64,000 bases of DNA from Hydractinia symbiolongicarpus (Eukaryota; Cnidaria; Hydrozoa; Anthoathecata; Hydractiniidae). Where the stretch lies: NCBI RefSeq assembly GCF_029227915.1, contig NC_079879.1, forward strand, positions 8,928,001 to 8,992,000. Reading direction: 5' to 3'. The position numbers and the translations under genes were made by a program. The notes under the pieces are model-generated. The model saw only the letters and a program-made list of their open reading frames with translations, ran no database searches and was not told the DNA's origin. Shown one piece after another: positions 31,501 through 44,000 of the stretch (positions are counted from its first letter, which is position 1; each line of letters starts with the position of its first letter).

Positions 31501-31850
31501 GTTGAGACTGACTTATACATTTTACCACCATGTCTACAACGAAAGGATATTTCACCATATTTTAATTTAGCTGAATATTGTTTTCGAGACCTTCCCCGGC
31601 GGATAATACTTTCAATGCTTCTTGAGTCTCTCTTGTATAACTTGACGTGTTTCTGCCCCTGATATTTTTGTATTTGTTTATATAACACTTCGTAATCATC
31701 AAAGGCTGATCCAATCTTTAAACATTCAGAAGCTAATTCGTTATCATCATGAGCAATGTTTTGTTGGCTCGGGGAGTTTACCCTTGATAAAGGTCTTGTT
31801 GAAGTTAGTGATTGCGTCTCACTTGTCTTGCGATATACTTCCGTGGCCAT
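22550..31850 (-). CDS. Gene A: ZSWIM3-like SWIM zinc-finger protein, six exons
   Basis: Exons on the minus strand: 31850-31480, 26590-26482, 26241-25512, 25146-24905, 24638-24466, 23969-22550; all GT-AG with matching phases, total 1,014 residues. Domains: an N-terminal ZSWIM1/3-type module (residues about 45-160, with YKQIQKYQGQKHVKLYKRDS and CEMHIRFGVSDDG... ending HNHE), an RNase H-like transposase-derived core (exon 3, LFCLYVQTNVDFQLV, KFVIVDYTDEQINAVE), a helical domain, a SWIM finger (CDCADWQQYKLPCCH, about residue 625) and an AT-hook-like GPGRPKK in a long Ser/Thr-rich tail. Probably a nuclear DNA-binding protein domesticated from a MULE-type transposase. Start chosen at ATG 31850; the open frame upstream begins GTG. 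The 4.9-kb first intron holds a SINE and a recombinase pseudogene. Confidence 0.85.
24031..24126. repeat. Two-copy 48-bp tandem repeat in gene A intron 5
   Basis: The unit beginning ATGCTGACATGGTAACAAAT occurs at 24031 and again at 24079 with few changes. Confidence 0.75.
27190..27930 (-). pseudogene. Crypton-type tyrosine recombinase remnant in gene A intron 1
   Basis: Minus-strand pieces in changing frames resemble the C-terminal catalytic region of eukaryotic tyrosine recombinases (Crypton and KCTD1/ZMYM-related). From upstream to downstream: MGNKPNATRPLDASDVDKLF (27810-27871), a degraded middle, GKFMTKSSNALGIKD (about 27365), then IHVSQLSGHKNIGKSKVVSY (about 27210-27270), which covers the conserved HxxR-like box. 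Stops occur between the pieces (about 27400, 27345 and 27310). The expected 'NHSVRKT'-like Arg box is not readable. It is a dead insertion rather than part of gene A. Confidence 0.6.
30315..30591 (+). mobile_element. tRNA-derived SINE with 8-bp target duplication
   Basis: The head at 30320-30393 is tRNA-like: CGGAGATGGTGAAGTGGTAACGC (A-box region), anticodon-like loop CTTGTAA (TGT, threonine-like) and a B-box-like GGTTTCGAGTTTAAGTCC. The body runs to a simple tail of ACTT units (30566-30583). TATATGTC flanks the insertion at 30315-30322 and 30584-30591. The tRNA fold is degraded and fused to a body, so it is not a functional tRNA gene. It sits in gene A intron 1. Confidence 0.8.
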
Positions 31851-33758
31851 TTTGATTCGCAGTCTATTTGTACGTGACCGCACTTTAATATTTTTTACAT
31901 TCGTACGTGACTCTCTCTAACCTTGGAGACCGTATTTTTTATTCTAAGAACAAAGATTCAATGGTAAACATTTACTTCATTTTTTGTAAATACTTGATGT
32001 TTTAAATGAAATATAATACCATAAAATTTTAATTTGGGCGCGGGATGAAAGACACGAATTTTGCTGCGATACGCGGTGAAATATAAATCTATTTAAAATT
32101 TCAAACATCTCAATTTTTCATATAAAAAGTATCTCAATTTTTCATATAAAAAGTAAAATAAAAAGGTGGTAATTATTTACAAAAAATTAGAAGCAAGTCT
32201 AGCAACCTCATTTTCAAAGCCCTAAGCTAAATGCGAATAATTTTCCGTCGGAGGGGATACAAGACAGATTGGTGGATATATCCTTTATATACAGTATTTT
32301 TATTGAAAACTATTGGGGCCCTAAAAAACTGTTCGCTAGAGGTGTCTTCTACATCAAATGAAAAACCTTTTGCGAGTCAAAAAAATATTGCGAAATCAAG
32401 GGAAAATAAATTTCGCGAATGACCATTTAAATAATTTTTTTCAAACTATTTAGTGTATTTTAAGGGAATACTTTTGCGATTAGGCCTTCTTAAAAGTTTT
32501 CGCGCCACCAAAGTTTCGCGATTTAAGGTCAAAATTTTGCCAAAACGTGTAAGTTTTTTTCTTTAAAGCACATATTTCTTGCCAAATTGGTTTATAGCTT
32601 TAAAAATCTTTTTGGGGGTTGCCAGGATAAAGTTAAATCGACAGCAACTGAGCGAAGAGTCTGGTTTTGAAAGTATATATGAATGTATCTTTTGTTTTTT
32701 GCACGATTTCTTCACTCTTGTCAGAGGAGTACACAGCCAATCCCGGCCAAAGCTCAAAAACACCAAAAAATTTTGCTGAAAATATCCTGGAAACAAGTTT
32801 GATAAAGTCTTGGAATAGAATGATAATATCGAAGAATAATTCTCCTTTTCTGTAAAATTAGAAACGCAGTCACGTACGAATAGAAATAAATATTTTTCTT
32901 CGTGACTCACGTACGAAGAAAAAAAGAATTAAAGTATCATCACGTATGAATTGCCACTGCGATTTTGTTTTTGTTTTGCAAGTTTAGTAAGGAAAAAATA
33001 CACGGTACGATTTGACGTACTTATATTTTGTTTCCACCGGCAATAATTTGTGTACTTTCTTTGTCTTTTGATAAGAAACTGCAAAAGAAAAAAATGTATT
33101 AGTGTTTATTGAGATGGCTTGGGTGTCGCTATAGCAAAACTAACGATCTTTAAAATCGGTAAAAACTCAACTTCGTTCCATTCCAATGTTGTTGTTTACA
33201 TCTGCTGAACTGCAGGAATAATTGATATAAGTATACGTTTTCTGGTCCAATGATAATATTATGAAATAGGGTTAATAACTGGCTACTCATAGCTACAATG
33301 TTTAGCCCACAGACAGAGAAACCGTGTACTTTAATATAGATCAAAGTTAATCCTTGCGAAAACAAACCAGCTCTTAATAACTCTTAATAACAAACGGTTC
33401 TTAATAACAGATAACTTGCACCACTTTAAAAGGGTAAAAAACAATACCGTAAGGCTGTAACACACCCCAGTCGTTTATTTAATTTTTAAGATTTTTCAGC
33501 GTTTATTGGAAACAGCGGTAAACAAAGACTGGGAATGAGAACACTATAGTAAATTGAAGAAGAGGGCGTTTATTAGGGGCGTTTATTACAGCATTGACAT
33601 TACTCCTGCTGGATTAAGTGCACCACGCGATACGCAATTGACAAAAAAATATATGGTAGCAACACACAACAACCTGGTTGTTGTGTAAGCCATACATTGG
33701 AAGAATCAACATAATGTAAGAAAATATGCACAGGCTTCGCGGCTAACTTCTCGCATTC
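31851..33758. other. Spacer between gene A first exon and gene D
   Basis: AT-rich. It contains a direct duplication of 'ATCTCAATTTTTCATATAAAAAGT' (about 32108-32156), a CGCGAAA-rich repeat (32361-32545) and a stretch with GGGCGTTTATTA repeats (33545-33590). No gene recognised. Confidence 0.4.
32361..32545. repeat. Copy of a dispersed TTTCGCGAA-rich repeat
   Basis: Clustered GCGAAATCAAG, TTTCGCGAATG, TTTTGCGAT, TTTTCGCGCC and TTTCGCGATTTAAGG blocks in both orientations. A second copy of the same character is at 53421-53575. Confidence 0.45.
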
Positions 33759-34911
33759 TTACCCGTTCTTTCCCTTATCCTTTACAGCATACAAACACTT
33801 GTAAATCAGCTGCTTGTATATTAATGGTGAAGATGGCAGACGTATAGTTTCATTGACAGCATTATACAATTTGCAGCAGTGCTGTTTTTTATAGGACGCC
33901 AGAGCATCTTCTAAGTCTTTGATCCTACTGTATGACGATCCAAGTGATATTAACGGTGTGTTCGCAGGGGTAAGAATGTCGGGTGTGGTTTCTTCTTTGA
34001 ACTCTATGTGAAACTTGTGTGACTTTGGGTCTGCAAAAATAGTTAGGTACATCAAACTACCAAAGCTATCTTTTTCTTCTTTGTTTTCAGTTTCGTTACT
34101 TTTACTGTTTTTCAACATTTTTTCAAATACATCTCTTAGTTTCTTAGAAACTTCAGTTCGTTTTCGCTTCGTATCTTTCGCGATTTTATAATTTGGAAAA
34201 GCGTAGATTTTTTTACAACACATTGAGACAGGACACCCCATCTTTTTCGTTGGTCGAGAAAGTTGACGGGTAGGTGTATACACACCCATTTTACTTTTAT
34301 TTTCTCTATCTTTCCTCCACCTCATCTTTTCCGCGACGTTAAGATCTCTTCCTTGACTGCAATCATATTTAGAATGACCAACAGATATAAAGGGAAATCC
34401 CAGGAAAGGTACCACTAGACCACCCGTCTGACATTCCCAACGAATCGACGGCAACCCAGATACTGTCTCTTTAGCACGATCTTGCAAAATTTCTTCAAGC
34501 GTAACTAAAAACCAGATTATGAATTACAAACGCATGCAATTATTGAGACAAAGATAACAGATCAAACATTACACCATACTTACCTTCCTTTGAAAAGTTT
34601 TTGGTATTATGCGAGGTACAAAAAGAAGTCAATGTGTTCTTTTGGTATTCTTTAAACGAACGATCAAAATCTTTAAAAGTATTAAAAACTAAAAAAAACT
34701 CTTTCTGCAAAACCTCCGCTGCATTCACACTACTTATATTTTCCACAGGTTCAGGTACAGGGACATTTTCCTCTTTTGTTTTTCTTTCAATATAATCTGA
34801 AGTGTGCTCTGCAGAAACTTCGCAAGCCGCAAGTCTATTGTCTTCAACTCCTACGATATTTTCTGCATTCTGTGAAATGGACTCATGGTTGACTACAAGA
34901 TTAAGATCCAT
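33759..34911 (-). CDS. Gene D: stand-alone CARF (ALS2CR8)-type DNA-binding protein, two exons
   Basis: Exons 34911-34584 and 34504-33759, 357 residues, GT-AG with phase 1. The N-terminal region (about residues 1-110) is acidic and ends in a helix like the ZSWIM N-module (FNTFKDFDRSFKEYQKN). Exon 2 carries a CARF/ALS2CR8-like domain: RWECQTGG, VPFLGFPFISVG, a YDCSQG block, GCPVSMCCKKIYAFPNYKI, RKRTEVSKKLRD and an SHKFHIEF block. In vertebrates this domain belongs to calcium-responsive transcription factor. No RNase H-like core or SWIM finger follows before the stop at 33759. The frame is intact. It lies between genes A and B on the same strand, so it would be nested if A and B are one transcription unit. 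Confidence 0.7.
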
Positions 34912-36855
34912 TTTAACAGCAGCTAAACAAAAATATAGAAAAATAGATGCTCTGATTGAAATCTACATTAAGAAGAAAAGAAAAATAGAAAAGAAAAAAA
35001 AAAAAAGAAAAACCTAAAAGTAAAGAATGTCGGTCCCACTACCAAGAAATCAACCTTTAATTTTACCTGACGTTTTGGCTAAAATAAGGCCTCTAAATTG
35101 AAAGGCGACTCATCCATTTATGTGTTGTTTCAGGATTATGTATAGTGGGTTGCACAAAATTTCTTGTTTCTTGTCCTACCCCATTTCATGGTAAATCACC
35201 AATAACCTTTGTGAACTCATCCTACACACTAACAATGGAGGATTTTTAAAACCCCACATATCACTGACTATTGAGCCCTTAACCATTTTTATCCAAATAT
35301 CCAAGGTAAGAGTTCTAGCATGGTATCCTTTGTAAAAATATGCTTTCTACCATATTATCACTTTTATTTCATTAAAGATAACACTCAAAAACAATTTTTG
35401 TGACACTCCTTAAATATGGCCTGTCTTTGAATCATAGTAAAAAAGCAGCATCCATTCTCCAGTTTTCTTAAGCTCTACGGCCTCCCAAATAAATTTAAAA
35501 TTCCTTGAGTTTTAATACCAAATTTGCAGTAAATATATTTTAGAGCAGAACTAGCCACACTAGAACAGCCTTGCAGTTAACTTTTCCTCTCCCGGACTTT
35601 CTTAATTTGTGAGTTGAAGAACTGGCAAATCTTTACTACACATGGAGGGTGGATTTTTTGACTTAGGAGGGAGGTTCAAGTTTTTGGTAAATTTAATTTC
35701 AATTCTAAAAATTGGTAAACTGTTTTTGTAGGTGTTTTACTTTAAGGAAAGAAACTTTTGAGGTATCAAAACTGCTGTGAAATTTTGGTATCTTACTTTT
35801 GTGGCAGAGTGCTTTTAGACATTTTAGCAAGAATAAATTTTAATGGTGTGCATTTTAAGTGACAAGAGAAAAATGAAGAAAGTGTATTTTAGTGGTGTAG
35901 GAAAACTTAACAAAGTAAGGTTCGACACATTAGAGGAAGTTTTTTAAAAAATTGCCTTCTCTTTACAATTTTAATGACAACATTGATGAAGAATTAACAT
36001 ATACAATTATTCAATTTAACCATTTAAAGTAGTGATACCTAATTTCACTGTTGGGTTAAAAATGATAGAGGGAATTCCTTCACTGTATCCAATCCACCCT
36101 GAGATCCCAGAGTCAATCTTGTTTATAGCTAACTAAACTCTGTTTAGGCATGAGATAACAAACACCCAAGAGACAGCCGTCAATTCTTGTAAAGCAATAA
36201 CTATTTATAAATTTGCAATTACTACTAATGTTTACGATCATTGAGGATCCCTAAATTTTATTGACATTCGGAAAACGAAAGTTAAATGCTAGCTACGCGG
36301 AGTCATATGACGTGCCGTCCTACTAGGTAATACGAGTTCAAGTTACTCACATAAAAAGCAACCAAGAATCTTGAATAACATTAACATGGAAGAGAACAAC
36401 AACTAAAGCGTAGTACGTTACTTACTTTATTAACCAAACATATCATAACAGATTCTCTGTAATTGTGTGTAAAGATCTTCACGGTAAAACAAAAACAAAC
36501 GCGATTCTGTTATGAAAGGGACGCCATTTTGTTTATTTCTTTCACATAGACAACAAAATCAAGACCACGCAACGATAAAACCACGGTGCGCATTTACGAC
36601 CGGTACCGGAACACGTAAACAAAAGGTAACACCGGTGCCGACGGTCGCGCCAAACTTTTATAACGGCAAACGGTATTGCCTTGAATTAATTGTTAAATTT
36701 AGCTTTTTTAAACACACTAAATCTTTGTTTACAAGAAAATTAAAAAAAAAAAAAAATTCAGAATAAAAATACAAAAAACAAGAGAAGAAAGAAAAACATT
36801 AGACTGTTGAAATAGACAGCTACGTGTGCATATTCAAATTTCATGCAAAACTTAC
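34912..36855. other. Spacer between gene D and the last recognised exon of gene B
   Basis: Searched by eye on the minus strand for an exon ending in an HNHE-type motif that could complete gene B; none seen. AT-rich otherwise, with short poly-A runs near 34995 and 36745. Confidence 0.4.
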
Positions 36856-38412
36856 TTTGAACTTCTCATTTTTTCCTTTTGATTATCTGTAAGATGTCTT
36901 CCACCATAACTGCAGCAAAACCTTAGTTCAGCAAACCTTAAACCTGGATTAGTATCCATTATTTTCTGTGCAGTTCCTGGTGCTCTCTTAGCCAAAGCTT
37001 CAACAGTCCTACCATCTCGTCTCCATAAATGAACATGATTATCAGTTTCATACTTATGAATGGCCACATAAAGTTCTTCCAGGTCAACAAACCCTGCCCC
37101 CAATCTGATTTCATCAGCATTTCCAGTATTAGTTACATAAAGAGGTTCAGTGTTCTGTTCATCAGAAACAACCTAAAAATTTTTTTGCAAATTATACTAA
37201 GAATGAAAGAGCAAACTAAGAAAGTATACTACAAGATTGCATACCTCCTCATGATTGTGTCCTTCTAATTTTCCATTCACAACCAGCTTCATCCCATCAT
37301 CAGAAATAGCAAAACGTATAAACATCTTACAATCAGTATATCTGGCAATGCCACTGAAAAAAAGATATATGTGCAAAAATAACAAGATTTAGGTAATTAC
37401 AATACAACATATCTATCTTTACCTTTCATCCATACAAGCTATTTTTTGAGCTCTTCTTTTTCCACCATAAACACAGCAATATAGCAATTGACCATATTTT
37501 AAGCTTTCATTAATTCTGTCTAATTTTTGAAGTTTCAATGATCTCTTTAATAATGCTTCTAATGACCTCACATCTCTTTTGTATAATTTTACATCATGTT
37601 TTTCTTCATATAGACGAAGAGCTTCTTCGACTTCTTCCAAACTGTAGAAAGCATCCCCAACATTAAATTCTCCTGAATGACAACAAACAAAGGCAATATT
37701 AAAAGGATTTATTTTTGCAATTCCATTAGCCATTAAAGTATTATATATAACAAAAAAAACTACCGACCAATAGTGACCCCATACCTGGAATTTTTTCAGT
37801 ATCTTGCGAGTAAACATTAGCAATTATGTAGTCTTCAATTACCGTACTGTCATGGCTGACCTCTGACTTAACATCAACTTTTTGTTCATTTTCACCTTTA
37901 GCATTGAGATCATGAGATTGAGATCTTTCCATTTCTGATGACAAAGCCCCACTTAAATTAGCAAGCTGAAAAAGATTATTCATATCTTTTGTCTTAGCCT
38001 CAATGTCAGCAACAGTCATAGCGAGTGTACCACTCTCATTATCTGATTGTTGTTCGGCAGTGACATCACTTGATACCAACAAATTAGCACCACCTTGTAC
38101 TGAACCGTCAGCCATAGAAATAATAGCATGATCTCCCAGACTTTGCAATGTAATACTTGTTCCATCACTTTGTAATTGTTGCTGTATTTCTCCTGAAGAA
38201 AGACCTTGGTTTAAAGCAACGCGTATTAAGTCTTGGACTCCTTGGTTTCCATCAACGTAAAGCAATATTTCGTTAGTATTACCAGTATTCGCTATTGTAC
38301 ATACTTCTCCAACTTCTGAAGTATTTACAGTAGATTCACCACTAACAACAATGGTGTCAGTTTCGGCAGTCTCTTGTTTAATATTTTCATCGTGGTTTTC
38401 CATGTCCGCCAT
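36856..38412 (-). CDS. Gene B: protein with two ZSWIM3-type N-modules, 3' end open
   Basis: Exons 38412-37785, 37672-37423, 37353-37245 and 37172-36856; 434 codons plus two bases. Exon 1 (MADMENHDENIKQETAETD) is acidic and Gln/Ser/Thr-rich, like an activation domain. Exons 2-3 form one complete N-module (LEEVEEALRLYEEKHDVKLY, CCVYGGKR, CKMFIRFAISDDGMK, then GHNHE). Exon 4 starts a second copy (DLEELYVAIHKYETDNHVHL, CCSYGGRHL) and ends at a GTAAGT donor in phase 2, just where gene A exon 1 ends in its own copy. Reading through the donor meets TAA at once. The partner exon should encode a 'CxMHIRFGVSDDG'-type half. The only one found is gene A exon 2 (26590-26482), in matching phase. Confidence 0.72.
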
Positions 38413-41056
38413 TTTTGCCTTTCTCAGTGAAAATAGAATGTGGCCCGTGGCCTGTAGGTCTATTTTTTACAATGAGAAACGATTCTACAATCCGCATCTT
38501 GACCAACACCTCTTATCCAGACATTCGCAGAAAAAAAGTTTCACTTTTTATTATGGTAAGTTTCATTACAAAAACCAGCATGTTCTTTTTTACAACATGT
38601 TTTTGACTTTCCTGTTACAAATACCCCGTTCTAAAACTATGTTTACAAAATCAGAAAATGTCATTTTTGTGAGATGAAAGGGCTTAGGTTATGCTATAAA
38701 AATTTAAATCAAATTTCCGAAAAACGTGTTTATCCTCCTAATTCCAATGTCAAGTGGTAATACCTTTATTTATCAGGGAGTGATGGATTTTACAAGAACT
38801 ACAAATTAGTGAAAGCGCACTTAAAACTATACAGAATACTAGGCTTGTAGTTTAAAAGCAAAAAAAAAGATTTTCTCAAAAATTTAACCCTGATTTATAC
38901 AGACTTGACTGGGTAAGTGACATGTTTTCCTGCGGACTATAATGGGTACCCTAAAAAGTACTGACCTGCGACTAGTTTAAAAGAATCACATGAGGTGACT
39001 TGTGGCGCCGTAGATTAGTGGTTATAGCTCTCGTACTCTGTGCGGGAGACCCGGGTTCGATTCCTCTTGACGGCGATTCAACATGGGCGAGTGAATGTTA
39101 CCATAGCCCCGGGTTAACCCAAGCCATGTGAGGGAAATTGGGAAGATGGCACACTGTGTGGGCCGTTGGATGTTGCCGGGAGTTGTCTAGTAGAGCGCGG
39201 GCTCTAATTGGGTCTGCGTAGCTCAAAATGAGCATTAAATGCTCTAGGACTCTCCATCTACGCCATGGCCCCTCCTGGAAATAATAGACAGGGTATATCC
39301 CTCGATATTTGTGAGGCTAGCCATGTAAAATATGCACATCTATCTATCTATCTAGGTTGGCCTTCCAGGAGAATAGAGGATAAGAAGTTGCTTATGTAAT
39401 GTTAATGCATAAGATTTTACAACTAAGTTACAATTTAGCTTAGGTCAAACATTCTAAGCTTGTCCTTTCAAAATTTGGGACATATAAATAAGAGGTCATC
39501 TCCAAGATCGTTTTAAACCAAATCTTTTCAGTTTTTAATAAACATAACTTAACGAATTAACAAATTTAAATTAACCCTGATTGACATGATGATTTTGAAA
39601 ATAATTTAATTCTAATGATTGAGGAAAAACTTTTAAAAAATCTTACTTTTTAATCACTTACGGTTTAAGAGAAATAGACATTAGTGTCACCTTTTTAAAT
39701 AAATATTTTCAGCACTGCAAAAACCCTGCAAAATGCAAGACAAAATGATGTAGACCAAAATTTCTTAAAATAAGTACTTCTTTCCAAGGCATCTTATCAT
39801 AAATGAATACGACAAACTGTGATACATTTAAATTCAAGTTTTATTTCTTGCTATCAGTGAAGTTGAAAATTAATTTAAAGTTCTCTTTTTTGACACTCTT
39901 TTGGCCCTAATGGAAAACTGGCAGATTCGAAGAAGGCAATGAAAACTTTTGGACCCTGAAGCTGTTTTATTAAGCTTTGTACCTTTTTATTAAGCTTTGT
40001 ACCTTTGCCATTTGTTTCCAGCTGTTTCATTTGTTGAGATGATGTAAGTGTAGAAATGTCTGATATTTGTTTCTGGCAATAATTAAAGATTGCTTCTGCT
40101 TCTGCATATTATCTTGTCACAATTACGTAGCTATAAAACTATTATCTTTTACAAAAAATATTTAGTTTAAACATTCCTCTTCAAAACATCATTATTAATT
40201 ATCTCTGCTCATTATAGTTTCAGTGCTACTTACTTGTAAAATTATACAGAAATGGTTACATAATTATAAATTATGGCGCATGACGTAGAAATTTATGATG
40301 ACTTTCATAGTACTGCAGCTGTGCAAACTCCAATTGATAGCATTTTTCAGACGTGCGTAGTAACTCATACAGCTCTAATAAGGTGTGTGTAAGAATTTTA
40401 ATCTGGATATTTTTCTTTTCAAAAATATTGTGTAATTGGGTAAAAAGGCCAAAATAATTAAAATGTGCATTATAAAATCGACTTATTCACTAATTTTAGC
40501 CTAGAATATTTACTACAGGTCAAAATTGCCTTTTTAAAAATGGGTGTAGTAGTTTGAAAATGCAATGGATCGACTTACTACATCTTACATTTGGTAAGTC
40601 AAATCCAAAAGTAAGTCAAAAAAGTCACTTGCATTATCTATGTATTTGAAAACATAATGTTGAACAAAAGTTTAGTACAAAGTCAAAATTTTTTACTTCT
40701 AAATCCAATTTAAAGTTGAGACTTAGGTGATCATGTATCAAAGAATGCCTCATCCAAAAATCTTTTAAAAATACAAAAGCCTATTGTTAGAAAAACATGA
40801 ATGAACAAAAAATTATTTTTTATGTTTTTAAGTGGAAATTTTTTCTATTCAGCAATGTAGATGAAAATCAATAATATTTTATACATAATAAACTCCATAT
40901 TTTTGAGAAATAGTAAAGAAACTTTAAGCATTGAGAAAATAATGCGGCTGTTTGGTCAGCTAAAAAAGGTTACTGTCCCCTTAAGGCAATTTTTCCACTC
41001 AATCTGCAACTAATATTTTTATGTCCTTGATTTTTATAGATATATACAACATAGTA
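38413..41056. other. Divergent spacer between genes B and C
   Basis: 2.6 kb containing a tRNA-derived SINE (39004-39354). A 20-bp direct duplication, TTTTATTAAGCTTTGTACCT, lies at about 39964-40003. An AG acceptor at 41038-41039, 17 bp before the gene C ATG, suggests an upstream non-coding exon of gene C that was not located. Confidence 0.45.
39004..39354 (+). mobile_element. tRNA-derived SINE with (ATCT)n tail
   Basis: tRNA-like head 39004-39077: acceptor-like GCGCCGT/ACGGCG, A-box TAGATTAGTGGTTATAGC and a good B-box GGGTTCGATTCC. A body of about 230 bp follows, with a tail of four ATCT units at 39336-39354. No clear target duplication. The head differs from the SINE at 30315, so it is a second family. 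Confidence 0.72.
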
Positions 41057-44000
41057 ATGGACAACAGTACAGGTGTTCCCATGTTATTTATGCAAACTCC
41101 AAAGCCATCAGTTTCATATAGTACCTCCTCATTACAAAATCTGCTAAATGACCTGCAACCTATCTCAGATGACACCAAGACCACATCAGCAACAACATTA
41201 CATATATCCACAGACTTTGAGAATGTGTCAAAAGTGAACACAGATGTTCAAGATGTTTGTCTTGATATACCAAATATGCTGTTCAAAGCATTTCCAGATC
41301 GAACAGGTATACATACTTTTATTATAATTTAGATAACCATATTTCTAGATAAAAATTGTAAATACCATAACAGCAAGTCTGTGACATCTGTCTAATTCTA
41401 GGTCTAAAACATAATCTTTTGTTTTCCATCACATAGTGAAAACAGTAACGCGCTATGACTTCAACAAATATTTATCACCCAAAACTATGAAATAGCATTG
41501 TGTATTGATCAAGATTTGTTGCATCAATAAAACCATTTTAAATTTAAATGGCATGGTAGATTGATGTATGCCATATTGCAACAATCTTTAACCTTGTTTT
41601 GCATATAGTAATTGAAATTATTTTTTAAGATAAAATGGCTGATTTGTCTTCAAGAGCTTCTTTAAGCGATATTTTTGATCGTAATACAGAATTAACTTTA
41701 CCAAATGAAGAAGACATTGTGTTAACACAAGTTGAAGATCCGCAAAATATATTTCTGAATAGATACCCCTCTACATTCAGCTTGTCTTCATTTACTTATA
41801 ACACAGAAGATTCCAGCAAAAGTTTAATCAAGACTGAATTACCATCAGAATTCAAAGTGTTAGCTAAATCTACCACAACATCAACCATATCAAATATGCC
41901 AGTTGCAACAGGCATACTGAGTTTTTTAAATTTATATCATCCAACAAAGCTTATACGATCAGCATCTACCTTAGTGAGTGCTTGTTCTGTAGACAATCCT
42001 AACACTAAACCAGCAGTTATAAAAAACCCAAATGTAACCGAAACTCTTGTAGAAAAAAACAAAGATGGTAATGTGACTAAGCCAAATGTTCAAAAAAAAG
42101 AAAGTGGTGATATTGTAAAACTTAATAGTGAAAACGAAAGTAATGATGTTACTTGCGAAGAGGAAAAGGTTCAGTTGGAGTTGGAGGAGAACTGGAAAAA
42201 CATGTTTTGTGAAGTATTCAATAACTATAATGGATATGTTAAAGATTTAAAAACAGCTGAAGAATTAGTTGAAGAATACGCGTCTGATACAGATTCAAAA
42301 TTCTGCGTGTGGAACTCACCAAAGAATTTTGGTGCTACAGGTATTTATTTTCTATTATTACGCCTATTTTTATAAATAGATTATAAAAATGTTCAGTCTA
42401 TTTTTAGAAATTAGTTCCAAAACTCCACGTAAAATCTTGATTAATCCAAAGAATTGTCCATACATTGTGCTATGTATGAAAAGAATGGACTGTGAGTATG
42501 GAAGAGACAGACATAAACATGATAAACTTCAAAAATTGGAGAAAAGCGTAAGATTTTATGTTTTAAAATATACCTTAGTTTTTGTTTAGTTCTCTTCAAA
42601 AATTGTTAGAAAACTTGCTATTCATGAAATTCAAATATGCCAGGAAATATAGATTTTTTTTCCATTTTGAACTTTAGTTGTCTTTATTTAACATCTTCTA
42701 CATAGACGCCCTTAAAAAATGGTATAAATTGAGAAACAAAATGTGATCAAAGCCTTTTTTCGCAACATTCGGGAAATTTATTTCTTGCAAAATATTAGGA
42801 CTTGCCAACTTCCTTAAAACTCATTCCCTTAAGGTACTTAGCAATGATGAACTCAGTTAAACTCCAATTTTCATTCTGCCATGCTGGATATAACTTTTAC
42901 TATATAAGTTGTTTTATATCCACAGAATTATAAAATCTCTCACATTATTTTTTTAAAAAATAAGTGCTTCTTGTAATTCCTATAACCATAATTTTGTTTC
43001 GTTTCAGCCAGGCTATAAAGATGGAAAATGTTCAAGCAAAAAGACAAACTGTGGTGCTGTTATTAATTTAAGAGAGGTAGTGGTGTTTCCCGAACTAAAG
43101 GTAAACCATACAGATATGATGGGTGAACTTATTATTTTTAAAATAACGCCTGCATTTATTAGTTCTTCTTTGTGTGACATGACACTCAGGGCTGCTACAT
43201 CTCCATAAAGTCTTCTCAAACCTACTCAATTTTCCTTTTAAATATTAAGTATTAAAACATGTGACATGTGTTTATTTTTTAATTGCATATGTTACACAAC
43301 AATAATTAAATGTCCCTCAAATATTCTCAATTCCTTTTAAAACTATGAAAATCCTCGAATTTCTTTAATTTTGTTTATAAAAAGACCATCCTTTTCTCAA
43401 GAAAGGCACAGATTCTCAAAATTCCTTAAATCTCTTCAAATGTGACTCTGAAAAGAGTGGCAGCCCTGCAATGAATGTTTAAATAGCTACATTACGTATG
43501 AAGTATTTAAAGTGCTGCTTGCATTGTTCCTTTGTGAGAATTTAATATCGCCGCTAATGTCAACAGTATAATTTTGCATGACTTTTCTTGAAGTAAATAG
43601 AACATTTTGAATAAATAAATGAATGTTTGTGCAGGAAATGGCGGCTTTTTTAACTTCATAAAAGCAGGACGTTTAGCAATTCAATACTGTCAGGTTGGTA
43701 TGCTTTGGCTCCGTTGTAAATAAATGCAGGCGTGTTTTGCATGTATCGAAAGTTTATATTTAAATGTATTATTGCATTGTGGTTGTGTGTTTTGTGTTTG
43801 AAAGTGAATGTGCAAGTAAGAGATTACTGGGATTAGCTTTGCCTAAAATAGGAGTGTTGCAATGTAAGCACACCTATTGTGCGTGCTGTATGAATGTGTA
43901 ATTTGAGATGCGAAGGAGAAAATACTAGATTTGATGAACAGCTACGATTACAGGACAAAGATTGCAAGGCAGACTTTAGTAAAGTTTATTTAATGTATGC

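Noticed and set aside
39004-39077. Functional tRNA gene
   Set aside because: Anticodon loop lacks the expected U33 and the sequence continues into a SINE body with a repeat tail.
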